Assembly (NCBI GenBank): GCA_003483345.1
Contig: DMWH01000285.1
Span: forward strand, 2,962 to 11,292
Direction of reading: 5' to 3'
Length of the DNA stretch: 8,331 nt
Origin: Clostridiales bacterium
GTDB lineage: Bacteria > Bacillota > Clostridia > Tissierellales > Sedimentibacteraceae
Shown here: in pieces, positions 1 to 5,848 of the stretch
How the letters are laid out: each line of letters begins with the position of its first letter
How positions within the stretch are numbered: the first letter of the stretch is position 1
Notes under the pieces: generated by a model
Told to the model about the DNA's origin: nothing
The model's input: the letters and a program-made list of their open reading frames with translations, nothing else
The model's database searches: none
Position numbers and translations under genes: made by a program

Positions 1-26
1 GATTACAGATAAATTTTACTTTGAAG

Positions 27-31
27 AGGAG
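27..31 (+). promoter_or_regulatory. Ribosome binding site of purC
   Basis: AGGAG lies 7 nt before the ATG at 39. It decides the start: the reading frame is also open upstream, with a TTG at 21, but that TTG precedes this site and has no Shine-Dalgarno sequence of its own in the visible DNA. Confidence 0.8.
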
Positions 32-38
32 AACAGCA

Positions 39-725
39 ATGAAAACACTGTATGAGGGAAAAACAAAGAAAGTTTTAAAAGATGAGAAGGATAATTCGGT
101 ATATATCTTTTTTAAAGACAGCGCAACCGGAGAAAACGGAGTTTTTGACCCCGGCTCCAATACTGTTGGTGGAATCGTTGAAGGCAAGGGAAAAATCGGC
201 CTTATAATTTCCAAGTATTTTTTTGAGCTCATGGAGAAAAACGGCATACCTACCCATTACCTTGGAGCGGATATAGAAAATGGGCTGATGAAAGTAAGAA
301 ATCTTACTGTACCAAAGTTGGAATTTGTACTCCGCTATTTTACTGCCGGCAGTATGTGCCGAAGATTCAGCTTAGATGAAGGAATTCCCTTTGATCCTCC
401 TTATGCTGAGGTTACATTGAAAGACGATGAGCAGGGAGACCCCTTAATCAGCGAAAGATTGTGTATTATGAAAGGTCTTTTATCAGAAGGACAATATGAT
501 GAAGCATTAAGATTATTAGAAAAGGTTGGAGAAGTTCTTAAGAAAGAGTTGGCACAGATGGCTCTTACATTAATTGACTTTAAAATAGAAATAGGATACG
601 ATGAAAGCGGCAAAATGTACGTAGTGGACGAAATAACACCCGATATCTGGCGTGTCCGTGACAAGAATGGTAATGTACCAAATCAAATTGAATGCAGCAA
701 ACTTATTTTAAACAAAATAAATTAA
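39..725 (+). CDS. purC: Phosphoribosylaminoimidazole-succinocarboxamide synthase (SAICAR synthetase), divergent form
   Basis: This cytosolic enzyme of purine synthesis joins CAIR and aspartate, using ATP, to make SAICAR. The 228-residue protein starts at the ATG served by AGGAG at 27-31. Visible family marks are the N-terminal YEGKTKKV (residues 5-12, nucleotide-binding strand), KDSAT (26-30), the signature-like LEFVLRYFTAGS (94-105), the KDDEQGDPLI segment (128-137), LIDFKIEIG (178-186) and DEITPDIWRVRD (197-208). Several positions depart from the Bacillus and E. coli form as I remember it: the stretch at 33-48 (VFDPGSNTVGG region) replaces the usual short linker before GKG, the second signature reads DIWRVRD rather than DTCRLWD, and the tail after it is short. 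The length is close to the family norm of about 235, so it looks intact. A terminator follows directly, so purC is the last gene of its transcript; whether other pur genes lie upstream cannot be seen. Confidence 0.93.
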   Translation: MKTLYEGKTKKVLKDEKDNSVYIFFKDSATGENGVFDPGSNTVGGIVEGKGKIGLIISKYFFELMEKNGIPTHYLGADIENGLMKVRNLTVPKLEFVLRYFTAGSMCRRFSLDEGIPFDPPYAEVTLKDDEQGDPLISERLCIMKGLLSEGQYDEALRLLEKVGEVLKKELAQMALTLIDFKIEIGYDESGKMYVVDEITPDIWRVRDKNGNVPNQIECSKLILNKIN

Positions 726-751
726 TAGAGATTTTTTAAATGATAAATAAG

Positions 752-776
752 ACCGCTTATCAAATAAGCGGTTTTT
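752..776 (+). terminator. Rho-independent terminator of purC
   Basis: A perfect 9-bp stem (ACCGCTTAT, 752-760, with ATAAGCGGT, 764-772) closes a 3-nt CAA loop, and the T-run continues to 776. It lies 26 nt after the purC stop codon and separates purC from the next transcription unit. Confidence 0.9.
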
Positions 777-856
777 AATATAAAGAAAATCAAGATATAT
801 GTTTCATAAAAATTTTTATGGGTATAAATTACATGTATTTAGGAATATTATTCTTC

Positions 857-885
857 TTTACACGGCCATACAATTGTTGTATAAT
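857..885 (+). promoter_or_regulatory. SigA-type promoter of the FMN-binding protein gene
   Basis: The -35 box TTTACA (857-862) and -10 box TATAAT (880-885) are separated by exactly 17 nt. This predicts transcription from about 892 and a leader of about 49 nt before the ATG at 941. It lies downstream of the purC terminator, so the next gene has its own promoter. Confidence 0.75.
868..882. promoter_or_regulatory. Inverted repeat over the -10 box, possible operator
   Basis: ATACAATTGTTGTAT is a perfect inverted repeat with 6-nt arms (ATACAA and TTGTAT) around a TTG centre. It fills the spacer and overlaps the first three bases of the -10 box, where a repressor would block RNA polymerase. I do not recognise the motif as that of a known regulator. 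In AT-rich DNA chance is a real alternative, so the operator call is inference. Confidence 0.35.
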
Positions 886-930
886 TTTTAATGTTATGAA
901 AAAATAAATATTTATCGATGTATAGTAATT

Positions 931-935
931 GGAGG
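931..935 (+). promoter_or_regulatory. Ribosome binding site of the FMN-binding protein gene
   Basis: GGAGG lies 5 nt before the ATG at 941. It fixes that start and rules out the in-frame TTG at 929, which overlaps the site itself. Confidence 0.85.
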
Positions 936-940
936 AAATA

Positions 941-1561
941 ATGAAAAAAGTATTAACGATCGTCTTAGTATTTGCATTGTCTTTTGGATTTTTAACAATA
1001 GTTAACAATATGGGTAATACAGATACTGCATCAGAACAACAAACACTAACAGGAACAGCCGAAGGTTTTGGCGGTGACATAAATGTTACGGTAGTTGTCA
1101 ACGGTGAAGATATAATTTCAGTAGAAGTAACAGCTGACGGTGAAACACAGGGAATAGGGTCTATGGCAATTGATGAGCTTCCTGCTTTGATAGTAGAAGC
1201 GGATTCGGCAGAGGTTGAAGGAGTATCGGGAGCTACTTATACAAGCGACGGTATAAAAGCTGCTGTTAGAAATGCCTTATCATCTAAGCAAGGTTCTGAA
1301 GAAGAAGTAACATTAACAGGTACAGCTGAAGGTTTTGGCGGAGATGTTACTGTAAACGTGGTTGTAAAAGGCGATGATATAATATCTGTTGAAGCAATAG
1401 GCGAAGACGAAACAGAAGGTATAGGAAGTGTTGCACTTGTAGAACTTCCTGCCTTAATAGCAGAAGCAGATTCAACAGACATTGACGGAGTATCAGGTGC
1501 TACTTATACAAGTGACGGTATAAAAGCTGCCGTAAGGAATGCTTTAGAATCCAGGCAATAG
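941..1561 (+). CDS. Membrane-anchored protein with two tandem FMN-binding domains
   Basis: This 206-residue protein probably carries covalently bound FMN on the outer face of the membrane and passes electrons there; the redox partner is unknown. It opens with MKK and a hydrophobic stretch (residues 4-21) without a lipobox cysteine or clear cleavage site, so a signal anchor is likely. Two FMN-binding domains (the family of the NqrC/RnfG flavin domain) follow at 35-117 and 124-206, joined by GSEEEV. By direct count they are 62/83 identical, which points to recent internal duplication. Each holds SGATYTS, the type of site that ApbE flavin transferases modify on threonine in this family; the likely acceptors are Thr99 and Thr188. 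The upstream position normally occupied by Asp is Glu93 in the first copy and Asp182 in the second. No apbE or rnf gene is visible nearby. The gene has its own promoter, ribosome binding site and terminator. Domain family is confident; flavinylation and physiological role are inferred. Confidence 0.88.
   Translation: MKKVLTIVLVFALSFGFLTIVNNMGNTDTASEQQTLTGTAEGFGGDINVTVVVNGEDIISVEVTADGETQGIGSMAIDELPALIVEADSAEVEGVSGATYTSDGIKAAVRNALSSKQGSEEEVTLTGTAEGFGGDVTVNVVVKGDDIISVEAIGEDETEGIGSVALVELPALIAEADSTDIDGVSGATYTSDGIKAAVRNALESRQ
1043..1291 (+). repeat. Tandem domain repeat, copy 1 (FMN-binding)
   Basis: First of two 249-bp coding units with a period of 267 bp, encoding residues 35-117 of the FMN-binding protein. 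The 3' part, coding SGATYTSDGIKAAVRNAL, is identical in protein to copy 2, with only scattered synonymous base changes. Confidence 0.85.
1310..1558 (+). repeat. Tandem domain repeat, copy 2 (FMN-binding)
   Basis: Second 249-bp unit, encoding residues 124-206 up to the last codon before the stop. It differs from copy 1 at 21 of 83 residues; the differences cluster in the middle of the domain, and the flavin-attachment segment is unchanged. Confidence 0.85.
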
Positions 1562-1580
1562 TCCTTAAGAATCGGGTAAG

Positions 1581-1609
1581 AAGCTATACTATCTTGGTAT
1601 AGCTTTTTT
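1581..1609 (+). terminator. Rho-independent terminator of the FMN-binding protein gene
   Basis: A perfect 9-bp stem (AAGCTATAC, 1581-1589, with GTATAGCTT, 1597-1605) has a 7-nt loop and a T-run reaching 1609. It begins 19 nt after the stop codon and isolates the gene from the sensor phosphatase downstream. Confidence 0.85.
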
Positions 1610-1641
1610 ATATTAAAAAATACTGGTATAAATATTGATTG

Positions 1642-1652
1642 TATACTATAAT
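1642..1652 (+). promoter_or_regulatory. Possible -10 region for the MASE3-phosphatase gene
   Basis: Overlapping TATACT (1642-1647) and TATAAT (1647-1652) sit about 55 nt before the coding region and after the previous terminator, so a promoter is expected here. Neither has a good -35 box at 16-18 nt nor an extended -10 TG, so either an activator or an alternative sigma factor may be needed, or the real promoter is elsewhere in 1610-1700. Confidence 0.35.
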
Positions 1653-1658
1653 TAAAAT

Positions 1659-1682
1659 ATCTACAAAAATCTACAAAAATCT
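1659..1682 (+). repeat. Short tandem direct repeat in the phosphatase leader
   Basis: ATCTACAAAA occurs twice back to back (1659-1668 and 1669-1678) followed by a partial third ATCT. The 10-bp period is one helical turn, which fits either phased A-tracts or a pair of sites for a dimeric regulator; it may also be simple slippage. It lies between the presumed -10 and the ribosome binding site. Confidence 0.5.
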
Positions 1683-1697
1683 CCATTAGCTGTATTG

Positions 1698-1708
1698 AAA
1701 GGAGATGA
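1698..1708 (+). promoter_or_regulatory. Unusual ribosome binding site abutting the start codon
   Basis: AAAGGAGATGA matches 9 of 11 bases of an extended Shine-Dalgarno sequence (TAAGGAGGTGA), but the annotated ATG at 1705 lies inside it, leaving no spacer after GGAG (1701-1704). An in-frame TGA at 1696 excludes any start upstream. The only codon of a known rare start class at normal spacing is ATT at 1714, 9 nt after GGAG. Confidence 0.6.
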
Positions 1709-3366
1709 CGGATATTAAGAAGAAGAATAATATATATATAGAAATTATCCTTATTATCGTATCTTCACTTCTGTTATTTATAACTTCAGCATATTATAAC
1801 GATGTATTTACTGAGATTATGTCGGTAGCGACTTATTTAACGTGGCATAATTTATTTGAATTTTTGAGTATAATTGCATCGTTTTCAATATTTATAGTTA
1901 CATATTACATCTATGAAGAATCCGGCAATCTTCGTATGATAATACTTGCCTGCTCTTTTTTTACAATGGCTTTCATTGATACATTTCATACATTAAGCTT
2001 TAAAGGAATGGCAGATTTTTTCGTGGCAAATTTAACTGCCAACAGAGCTACTACCTTTTGGATACTTTCAAGATTATTAGGAAGTATGGGTTTTATGATT
2101 TCTTCATTCATTCCTGAATATAAAAGAAGTGAGCTAAATAAATGGGTTTTTATAATTCCAACATCTATATTAGTCATTAGCTTGTTAATTGTTGTAACAT
2201 ATATACCGGATTTTATTCCTGCCATGTATGTTGAGAATTACGGACTTACAGAAACCAAAATAATTTTGGAGTATCTAGTTGTTATAATAATGATTATTGC
2301 TTTTTTAAAGATTTATCGGGAGTACAAAAGAAATAATAAAAGGTTAGACTATCTTATTATGATAGCACTTCTATTGTCTATATTCAGTGAGCTTGCTTTT
2401 ATAAGCTATGGAAGCGTATATGACGCATATAACTATCTTGGCCATATATACAAAGTAATAGCATATTTTTTCCTATTCAAGGCTATTTATGCTGAAAGCG
2501 TGTCAATTCCATATAGAGAATTAAAAAAAGCTAAAAATGAACTAAAGGATTATGCAGACAATCTTAATCTCCTTGTTAAAGAAAGAACGAAAGAGCTTGA
2601 GAATATGAATGAAATATTAATGAATGACATAGAAAGTGCAAGGTTAATGCAGCGCTCGCTTCTTCCTGAAAAACTGCCTGAAAGCCAAACAGTTACGTTT
2701 TATGCAGCCTATATACCTGCTGAAAGACTGAGCGGTGATTTTTACAATGTTATTAAGCTAGATGAGAACAATATTGCATTATATATAGGAGATGTTGCAG
2801 GACACGGTGTATCTGCCGCCATGCTTACGGTTTTTGCCAATCAAAATATTAAGCCTATAAAGGAAGGCGAAATATTTGAAATAATTTCTCCCGGTTACGT
2901 TATGAAAAGTCTTTACAAGTCTTTCAATGAAACACATTATAAAATTGAATCATATCTTGTAATGCTTTACGGCATTTACAATACTAAAAGCCGACAACTT
3001 ACATATACTTCAGCAGGAATCAATGTTCCTCCCTTAATAATTAAAAGTACCGGTGAAATATTGGAAATGAAAATAGAAGGGTTTCCCATATGTAAACTTG
3101 GGAACTTTTACATGCCATATTTTGAAGATATAAGTATTCAATTAAATGTCGGTGATATAGTTTTATTCTATACTGACGGTTTGGTAGAATACAGCAATGA
3201 AAATGGTATTATGTACAGCCATAATGATTTGAAAGATTTTCTGATTAAACATTATTCAATGAAAGCATCGGAATTATATTCGGCCATAAAGGAAAATTTA
3301 TTCAAAAAAATAGGTAATAAAAAAATTGCCGATGATGTAACATTTTTAATTATGGAAATACATTGA
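1705..3366 (+). CDS. MASE3 membrane sensor fused to a SpoIIE/RsbU-type PP2C serine phosphatase
   Basis: This 553-residue protein probably senses a signal in or near the membrane and controls a cytoplasmic PP2C-type phosphatase. The N-terminal 265 residues hold about eight hydrophobic segments (near 11-30, 50-69, 77-92, 115-135, 148-167, 186-203, 214-235 and 246-262) with marks of the MASE3 sensor domain, notably HNLFEF (48-53) and DTFHTLSFKGM (92-102). A charged, probably coiled-coil linker (264-316) leads to RLMQRSLLPEKLP (313-325), typical of RsbU-like phosphatases. The catalytic domain has the expected metal-binding aspartates: SGDFYN (Asp345), GDVAGHG (Asp363), FYTDGL (Asp491) and ADDVTF (Asp543/544), so it should be active. 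Relatives dephosphorylate STAS-domain anti-anti-sigma factors, releasing sigma factors or other partners. No STAS protein, anti-sigma kinase or sigma factor lies in the window, so the substrate is unknown. The start is uncertain (ATG at 1705 or ATT at 1714); the gene stands alone between terminators. Confidence 0.88.
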   Translation: MTDIKKKNNIYIEIILIIVSSLLLFITSAYYNDVFTEIMSVATYLTWHNLFEFLSIIASFSIFIVTYYIYEESGNLRMIILACSFFTMAFIDTFHTLSFKGMADFFVANLTANRATTFWILSRLLGSMGFMISSFIPEYKRSELNKWVFIIPTSILVISLLIVVTYIPDFIPAMYVENYGLTETKIILEYLVVIIMIIAFLKIYREYKRNNKRLDYLIMIALLLSIFSELAFISYGSVYDAYNYLGHIYKVIAYFFLFKAIYAESVSIPYRELKKAKNELKDYADNLNLLVKERTKELENMNEILMNDIESARLMQRSLLPEKLPESQTVTFYAAYIPAERLSGDFYNVIKLDENNIALYIGDVAGHGVSAAMLTVFANQNIKPIKEGEIFEIISPGYVMKSLYKSFNETHYKIESYLVMLYGIYNTKSRQLTYTSAGINVPPLIIKSTGEILEMKIEGFPICKLGNFYMPYFEDISIQLNVGDIVLFYTDGLVEYSNENGIMYSHNDLKDFLIKHYSMKASELYSAIKENLFKKIGNKKIADDVTFLIMEIH

Positions 3367-3367
3367 G

Positions 3368-3416
3368 CAACAATACATGTTATCCCGAGCGTAAGCAAGG
3401 ATCTCATGAGTCGTTG
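3368..3416. repeat. REP-like imperfect palindrome, solitary copy
   Basis: Starting 1 nt after the stop codon is a 49-bp imperfect palindrome. Its paired blocks are CAAC/GTTG, CATG/CATG, ATCC/GGAT and GC/GC around a GTAA loop, with small symmetric internal loops. The core ATCCCGAGCGTAAGCAAGGA resembles, from memory, the widespread intergenic repeat family built on ATCCTGAGCGAAGCGAAGGA, found in many anaerobes. Only one copy is visible, so its status as a repeat is inference; it could instead be an mRNA 3'-end stabiliser. Confidence 0.5.
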
Positions 3417-3434
3417 TATAATAAATAATCAGTC

Positions 3435-3460
3435 TAGCCATCATATATGATGGTTATTTT
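3435..3460 (+). terminator. Probable terminator of the MASE3-phosphatase gene
   Basis: TAGCCATCATATATGATGGTTA forms a hairpin (3435-3456) with a strong CCATCAT/ATGATGG core and a G-T wobble lower down, followed by TTTT. The stem is moderately AT-rich and the T-run is short, so termination may be partial. It lies before the topA promoter. Confidence 0.65.
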
Positions 3461-3483
3461 AATATGTTAACAATCATAAACTA

Positions 3484-3510
3484 TTGACAAATAAAAAATT
3501 GTATTATAAG
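3484..3510 (+). promoter_or_regulatory. Possible topA promoter
   Basis: A perfect -35 box TTGACA (3484-3489) is followed by TATAAG (3505-3510) at 15 nt, shorter than the optimal 17. The overlapping TTATAA is closer still. A sub-optimal spacer is interesting for topA, because promoters with short spacers can respond to DNA supercoiling, but here that is only inference. Confidence 0.5.
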
Positions 3511-3555
3511 GTGAATAAGCACGGGATATAAATTTGCCTAATCAATGGAGGAAAC

Positions 3556-5748
3556 ATGAAGAATTTATTAATTGTAGAGTCTCCCGCCAAAGCTAAGACT
3601 ATACGTACAATATTAGGAAGCAATTACACTGTTAAAGCTTCAGTAGGACATGTGCGAGATTTACCCAAGAGCAAGCTGGGTATAGATATAGAAAATAATT
3701 TTGAGCCAAGTTATATAACAATAAGGGGAAAAGGGGATATAATTCAAGAACTGAAAAAAGAAGCAAAAAAAGCTGACAATGTGTTTCTTGCAACAGACCC
3801 TGACAGGGAAGGTGAAGCTATATCTTGGCATTTGGCTAAAATATTAAACTTGGATGAAAATAAGGAAATAAGAATCGAATTTCATGAAATAACAAAGGAT
3901 GCAATTAAAAATGCAAGCAAAGCTCCACGAAAGCTCAATATAGATTTGGTTAATGCTCAACAAGCCAGACGTGTTCTAGACAGATTGGTAGGTTATAAGA
4001 TAAGCCCTCTGTTATGGAAAAAAATAAAGAAAGGTTTAAGTGCAGGCAGAGTTCAATCTGTTGCGTTAAAATTGGTTATAGACAGAGAGAAGGAAATAAT
4101 GAATTTCAAGCCTGAAGAATATTGGACATTGGAGCTTGAAATAAAAAAATCAAGGAAGAAATTTATTGCCAAATATGTAGGTTATTTTGAAAATGATAAA
4201 TTAATCAAAGTCAAAATCAATAATCAGGATGAAATAAATAAAATACTCGAAAGTATCGATAAAGAAAAAATTACCGTAGCAAAAATTGAAAAATCCAAGA
4301 GCTACTCAAAACCCGGCCCTCCGTTTACAACAAGCTCGCTTCAACAGGAAGCAAACAGAAAGCTTAATTTTACATCCAAAAAAACAATGATGGTTGCCCA
4401 ACAGCTTTATGAAGGAGTAAAAGTCAAAGGTGAAGGGAATGTGGGCTTGGTTACTTATATACGAACCGACTCATTCAGATTGTCAGATGAAGCCGTTGAA
4501 AATGCAAAGCAATTTATTTTATCAAATTTTGGAGAAAAGTATTATAAATACAGAGTATATAAAAAGTCAAAGAAAAACGAAAGCAAAGTGCAGGATGCAC
4601 ACGAAGCTATAAGACCCACTTCTTTGCTTCGAACACCGGAAAAAATTAAAGACAGCCTAACTTCAGACCAATATAAGCTGTACAGTCTGATATGGAAAAG
4701 AGCTGTTGCCTGTCAGATGGCAGATGCAGAATATGATGTTACTAAAGTTTTATTTAATAACAATGACAACATTTTTGAAAGCAACGGGAAGGTTCTTGTT
4801 TTTGACGGTTTTAGAGCTGTATACGGATATGCTGATGAAAAAGACGAAAAAATGTTTCCCGAAGTAAAAATTAATGAAGTATTAGATATCTCAAAAGTAA
4901 TACCTGAGCAGCATTTTACCCAACCTCCCGCTCGTTATACCGAAGCAAGTCTCATAAAGGATTTGGAGGAAAAGGGAATAGGGCGTCCAAGCACATATGC
5001 TCCCACTATTACGACTATAACAAGCAGGGATTATGTGGTTAAGGAAAAAGGATATTTGATTCCAACAGATATGGGTTTTTTAGTAACCGAAATGATGGAG
5101 AAATACTTCCCGAAAATTGTGAATGAAAAATTTACCGCAGATTTAGAAAACCACTTAGATGATGTTGCAAGCGGAAATATTAATTGGCGCAACGTAATTT
5201 CAAATTTTTACGAAAGCTTTAAAAAAGAGCTTGATGTAGCGGAAAATGAAATGAAAGAAATTGAAATCAAAGATGAAGTAAGTGATGTCAAATGTGACAA
5301 CTGCGGCGCATTCATGGTTATTAAAAGCGGAAGATTCGGAAAGTTTCTTGCATGTCCCAATTATCCCGAATGTAAGAATACAAAGCCGCTAAACGGCAAA
5401 GAACCGCCTGAGGAAGTAAATGAAACATGCGAAAAATGCGGCTCTAAAATGCTTAAGAGGAAAGGAAAGTTCGGAGAATTTTTGGCATGCTCCAATTATC
5501 CCAAATGTAAAAATACAAAACCGATTATTAAAACTATTGATGCTCCCTGTCCGCGATGCGGCAAGCAAATTGCAATCAAGTTTTCAAAAGCAGGACGGAG
5601 ATTTTACGGATGCACAGGTTATCCTGATTGTAAATATATTTCATGGTATGAGCCGACCGACAAAAAATGTCCCGAATGCGGCGAAATGATGGTTTTAAAA
5701 AACAATAAGCAAACATGCATAAATAAAAAATGTAAAAAAAGCGAATAA
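3556..5748 (+). CDS. topA: DNA topoisomerase I (type IA)
   Basis: This enzyme relaxes negative supercoils by cutting and resealing one strand through a 5'-phosphotyrosine. The 730-residue protein starts at the ATG 4 nt after GGAGG (3547-3551). The Toprim domain shows VESPAKAKTI (7-16, with Glu8), VGHVRDLPK (30-38) and the acidic triad DPDREGEAI (Asp81, Asp83, Glu85). The decatenation-loop and DNA-binding motifs include LSAGRVQSVAL (161-171) and PPFTTSSLQQEA (255-266). The catalytic tyrosine is Tyr301 in YIRTDS, followed by QDAHEAIRPT (346-355) and KGIGRPSTYAPTI (473-485). The C-terminus has four C4 zinc ribbons starting at Cys580, Cys625, Cys665 and Cys705, each with four cysteines; the first two are near duplicates (20 of 32 residues identical) and the last is minimal. 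Length fits clostridial TopA. It appears monocistronic, but no convincing terminator follows, so some read-through into rpsB is possible. Confidence 0.98.
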   Translation: MKNLLIVESPAKAKTIRTILGSNYTVKASVGHVRDLPKSKLGIDIENNFEPSYITIRGKGDIIQELKKEAKKADNVFLATDPDREGEAISWHLAKILNLDENKEIRIEFHEITKDAIKNASKAPRKLNIDLVNAQQARRVLDRLVGYKISPLLWKKIKKGLSAGRVQSVALKLVIDREKEIMNFKPEEYWTLELEIKKSRKKFIAKYVGYFENDKLIKVKINNQDEINKILESIDKEKITVAKIEKSKSYSKPGPPFTTSSLQQEANRKLNFTSKKTMMVAQQLYEGVKVKGEGNVGLVTYIRTDSFRLSDEAVENAKQFILSNFGEKYYKYRVYKKSKKNESKVQDAHEAIRPTSLLRTPEKIKDSLTSDQYKLYSLIWKRAVACQMADAEYDVTKVLFNNNDNIFESNGKVLVFDGFRAVYGYADEKDEKMFPEVKINEVLDISKVIPEQHFTQPPARYTEASLIKDLEEKGIGRPSTYAPTITTITSRDYVVKEKGYLIPTDMGFLVTEMMEKYFPKIVNEKFTADLENHLDDVASGNINWRNVISNFYESFKKELDVAENEMKEIEIKDEVSDVKCDNCGAFMVIKSGRFGKFLACPNYPECKNTKPLNGKEPPEEVNETCEKCGSKMLKRKGKFGEFLACSNYPKCKNTKPIIKTIDAPCPRCGKQIAIKFSKAGRRFYGCTGYPDCKYISWYEPTDKKCPECGEMMVLKNNKQTCINKKCKKSE

Positions 5749-5795
5749 TATTATTGAAAAATAGCTTATAATATGCACATTTTTGTAATTAAATA

Positions 5796-5824
5796 TTGCC
5801 AAATAAAATTGGCTATGATATACT
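5796..5824 (+). promoter_or_regulatory. Strong SigA promoter of the rpsB operon
   Basis: The -35 box TTGCCA (5796-5801) and -10 box TATACT (5819-5824) are 17 nt apart, and TGA before the -10 makes it an extended -10 promoter. Transcription should start near 5831. Two short inverted repeats overlap it: GCCAA/TTGGC (5798-5802 and 5809-5813) and ATGAT/ATCAT (5815-5819 and 5826-5830). They may be operators or simply chance in AT-rich DNA. Confidence 0.8.
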
Positions 5825-5848
5825 AATCATAATTACACACAGATTTTG

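Noticed and set aside
1..38. End of an upstream gene before purC
   Set aside because: One frame stops at TAA 10-12 and another stays open to TGA 53-55, but a few codons do not allow a gene to be recognised.
805..820. Perfect palindrome CATAAAAATTTTTATG
   Set aside because: It is almost pure A/T, far upstream of the -35 box and has no T-tailed terminator form; chance in AT-rich DNA is likely.
829..1101. Minus-strand open frame of 90 codons across the promoter and start of the FMN-binding gene
   Set aside because: It overlaps a clear promoter and coding region, has a low-complexity antisense translation and no family features.
1043..1558. Long direct repeats as a CRISPR array or mobile element
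   Set aside because: There are only two units, both in frame in one gene and encoding a known domain; they lack spacers, inverted ends and target duplications.
4430..4612. Alternate-frame open frame inside topA
   Set aside because: It is contained in topA, has no ribosome binding site and no recognisable protein features.
5420..5689. Alternate-frame open frame in the zinc-ribbon region of topA
   Set aside because: It is a shadow of the repeated zinc-ribbon coding sequence; its translation has no family features.
5764..5776. Possible topA terminator hairpin
   Set aside because: The pairing is only GC plus a few A-T pairs with a mismatch, too weak to call.
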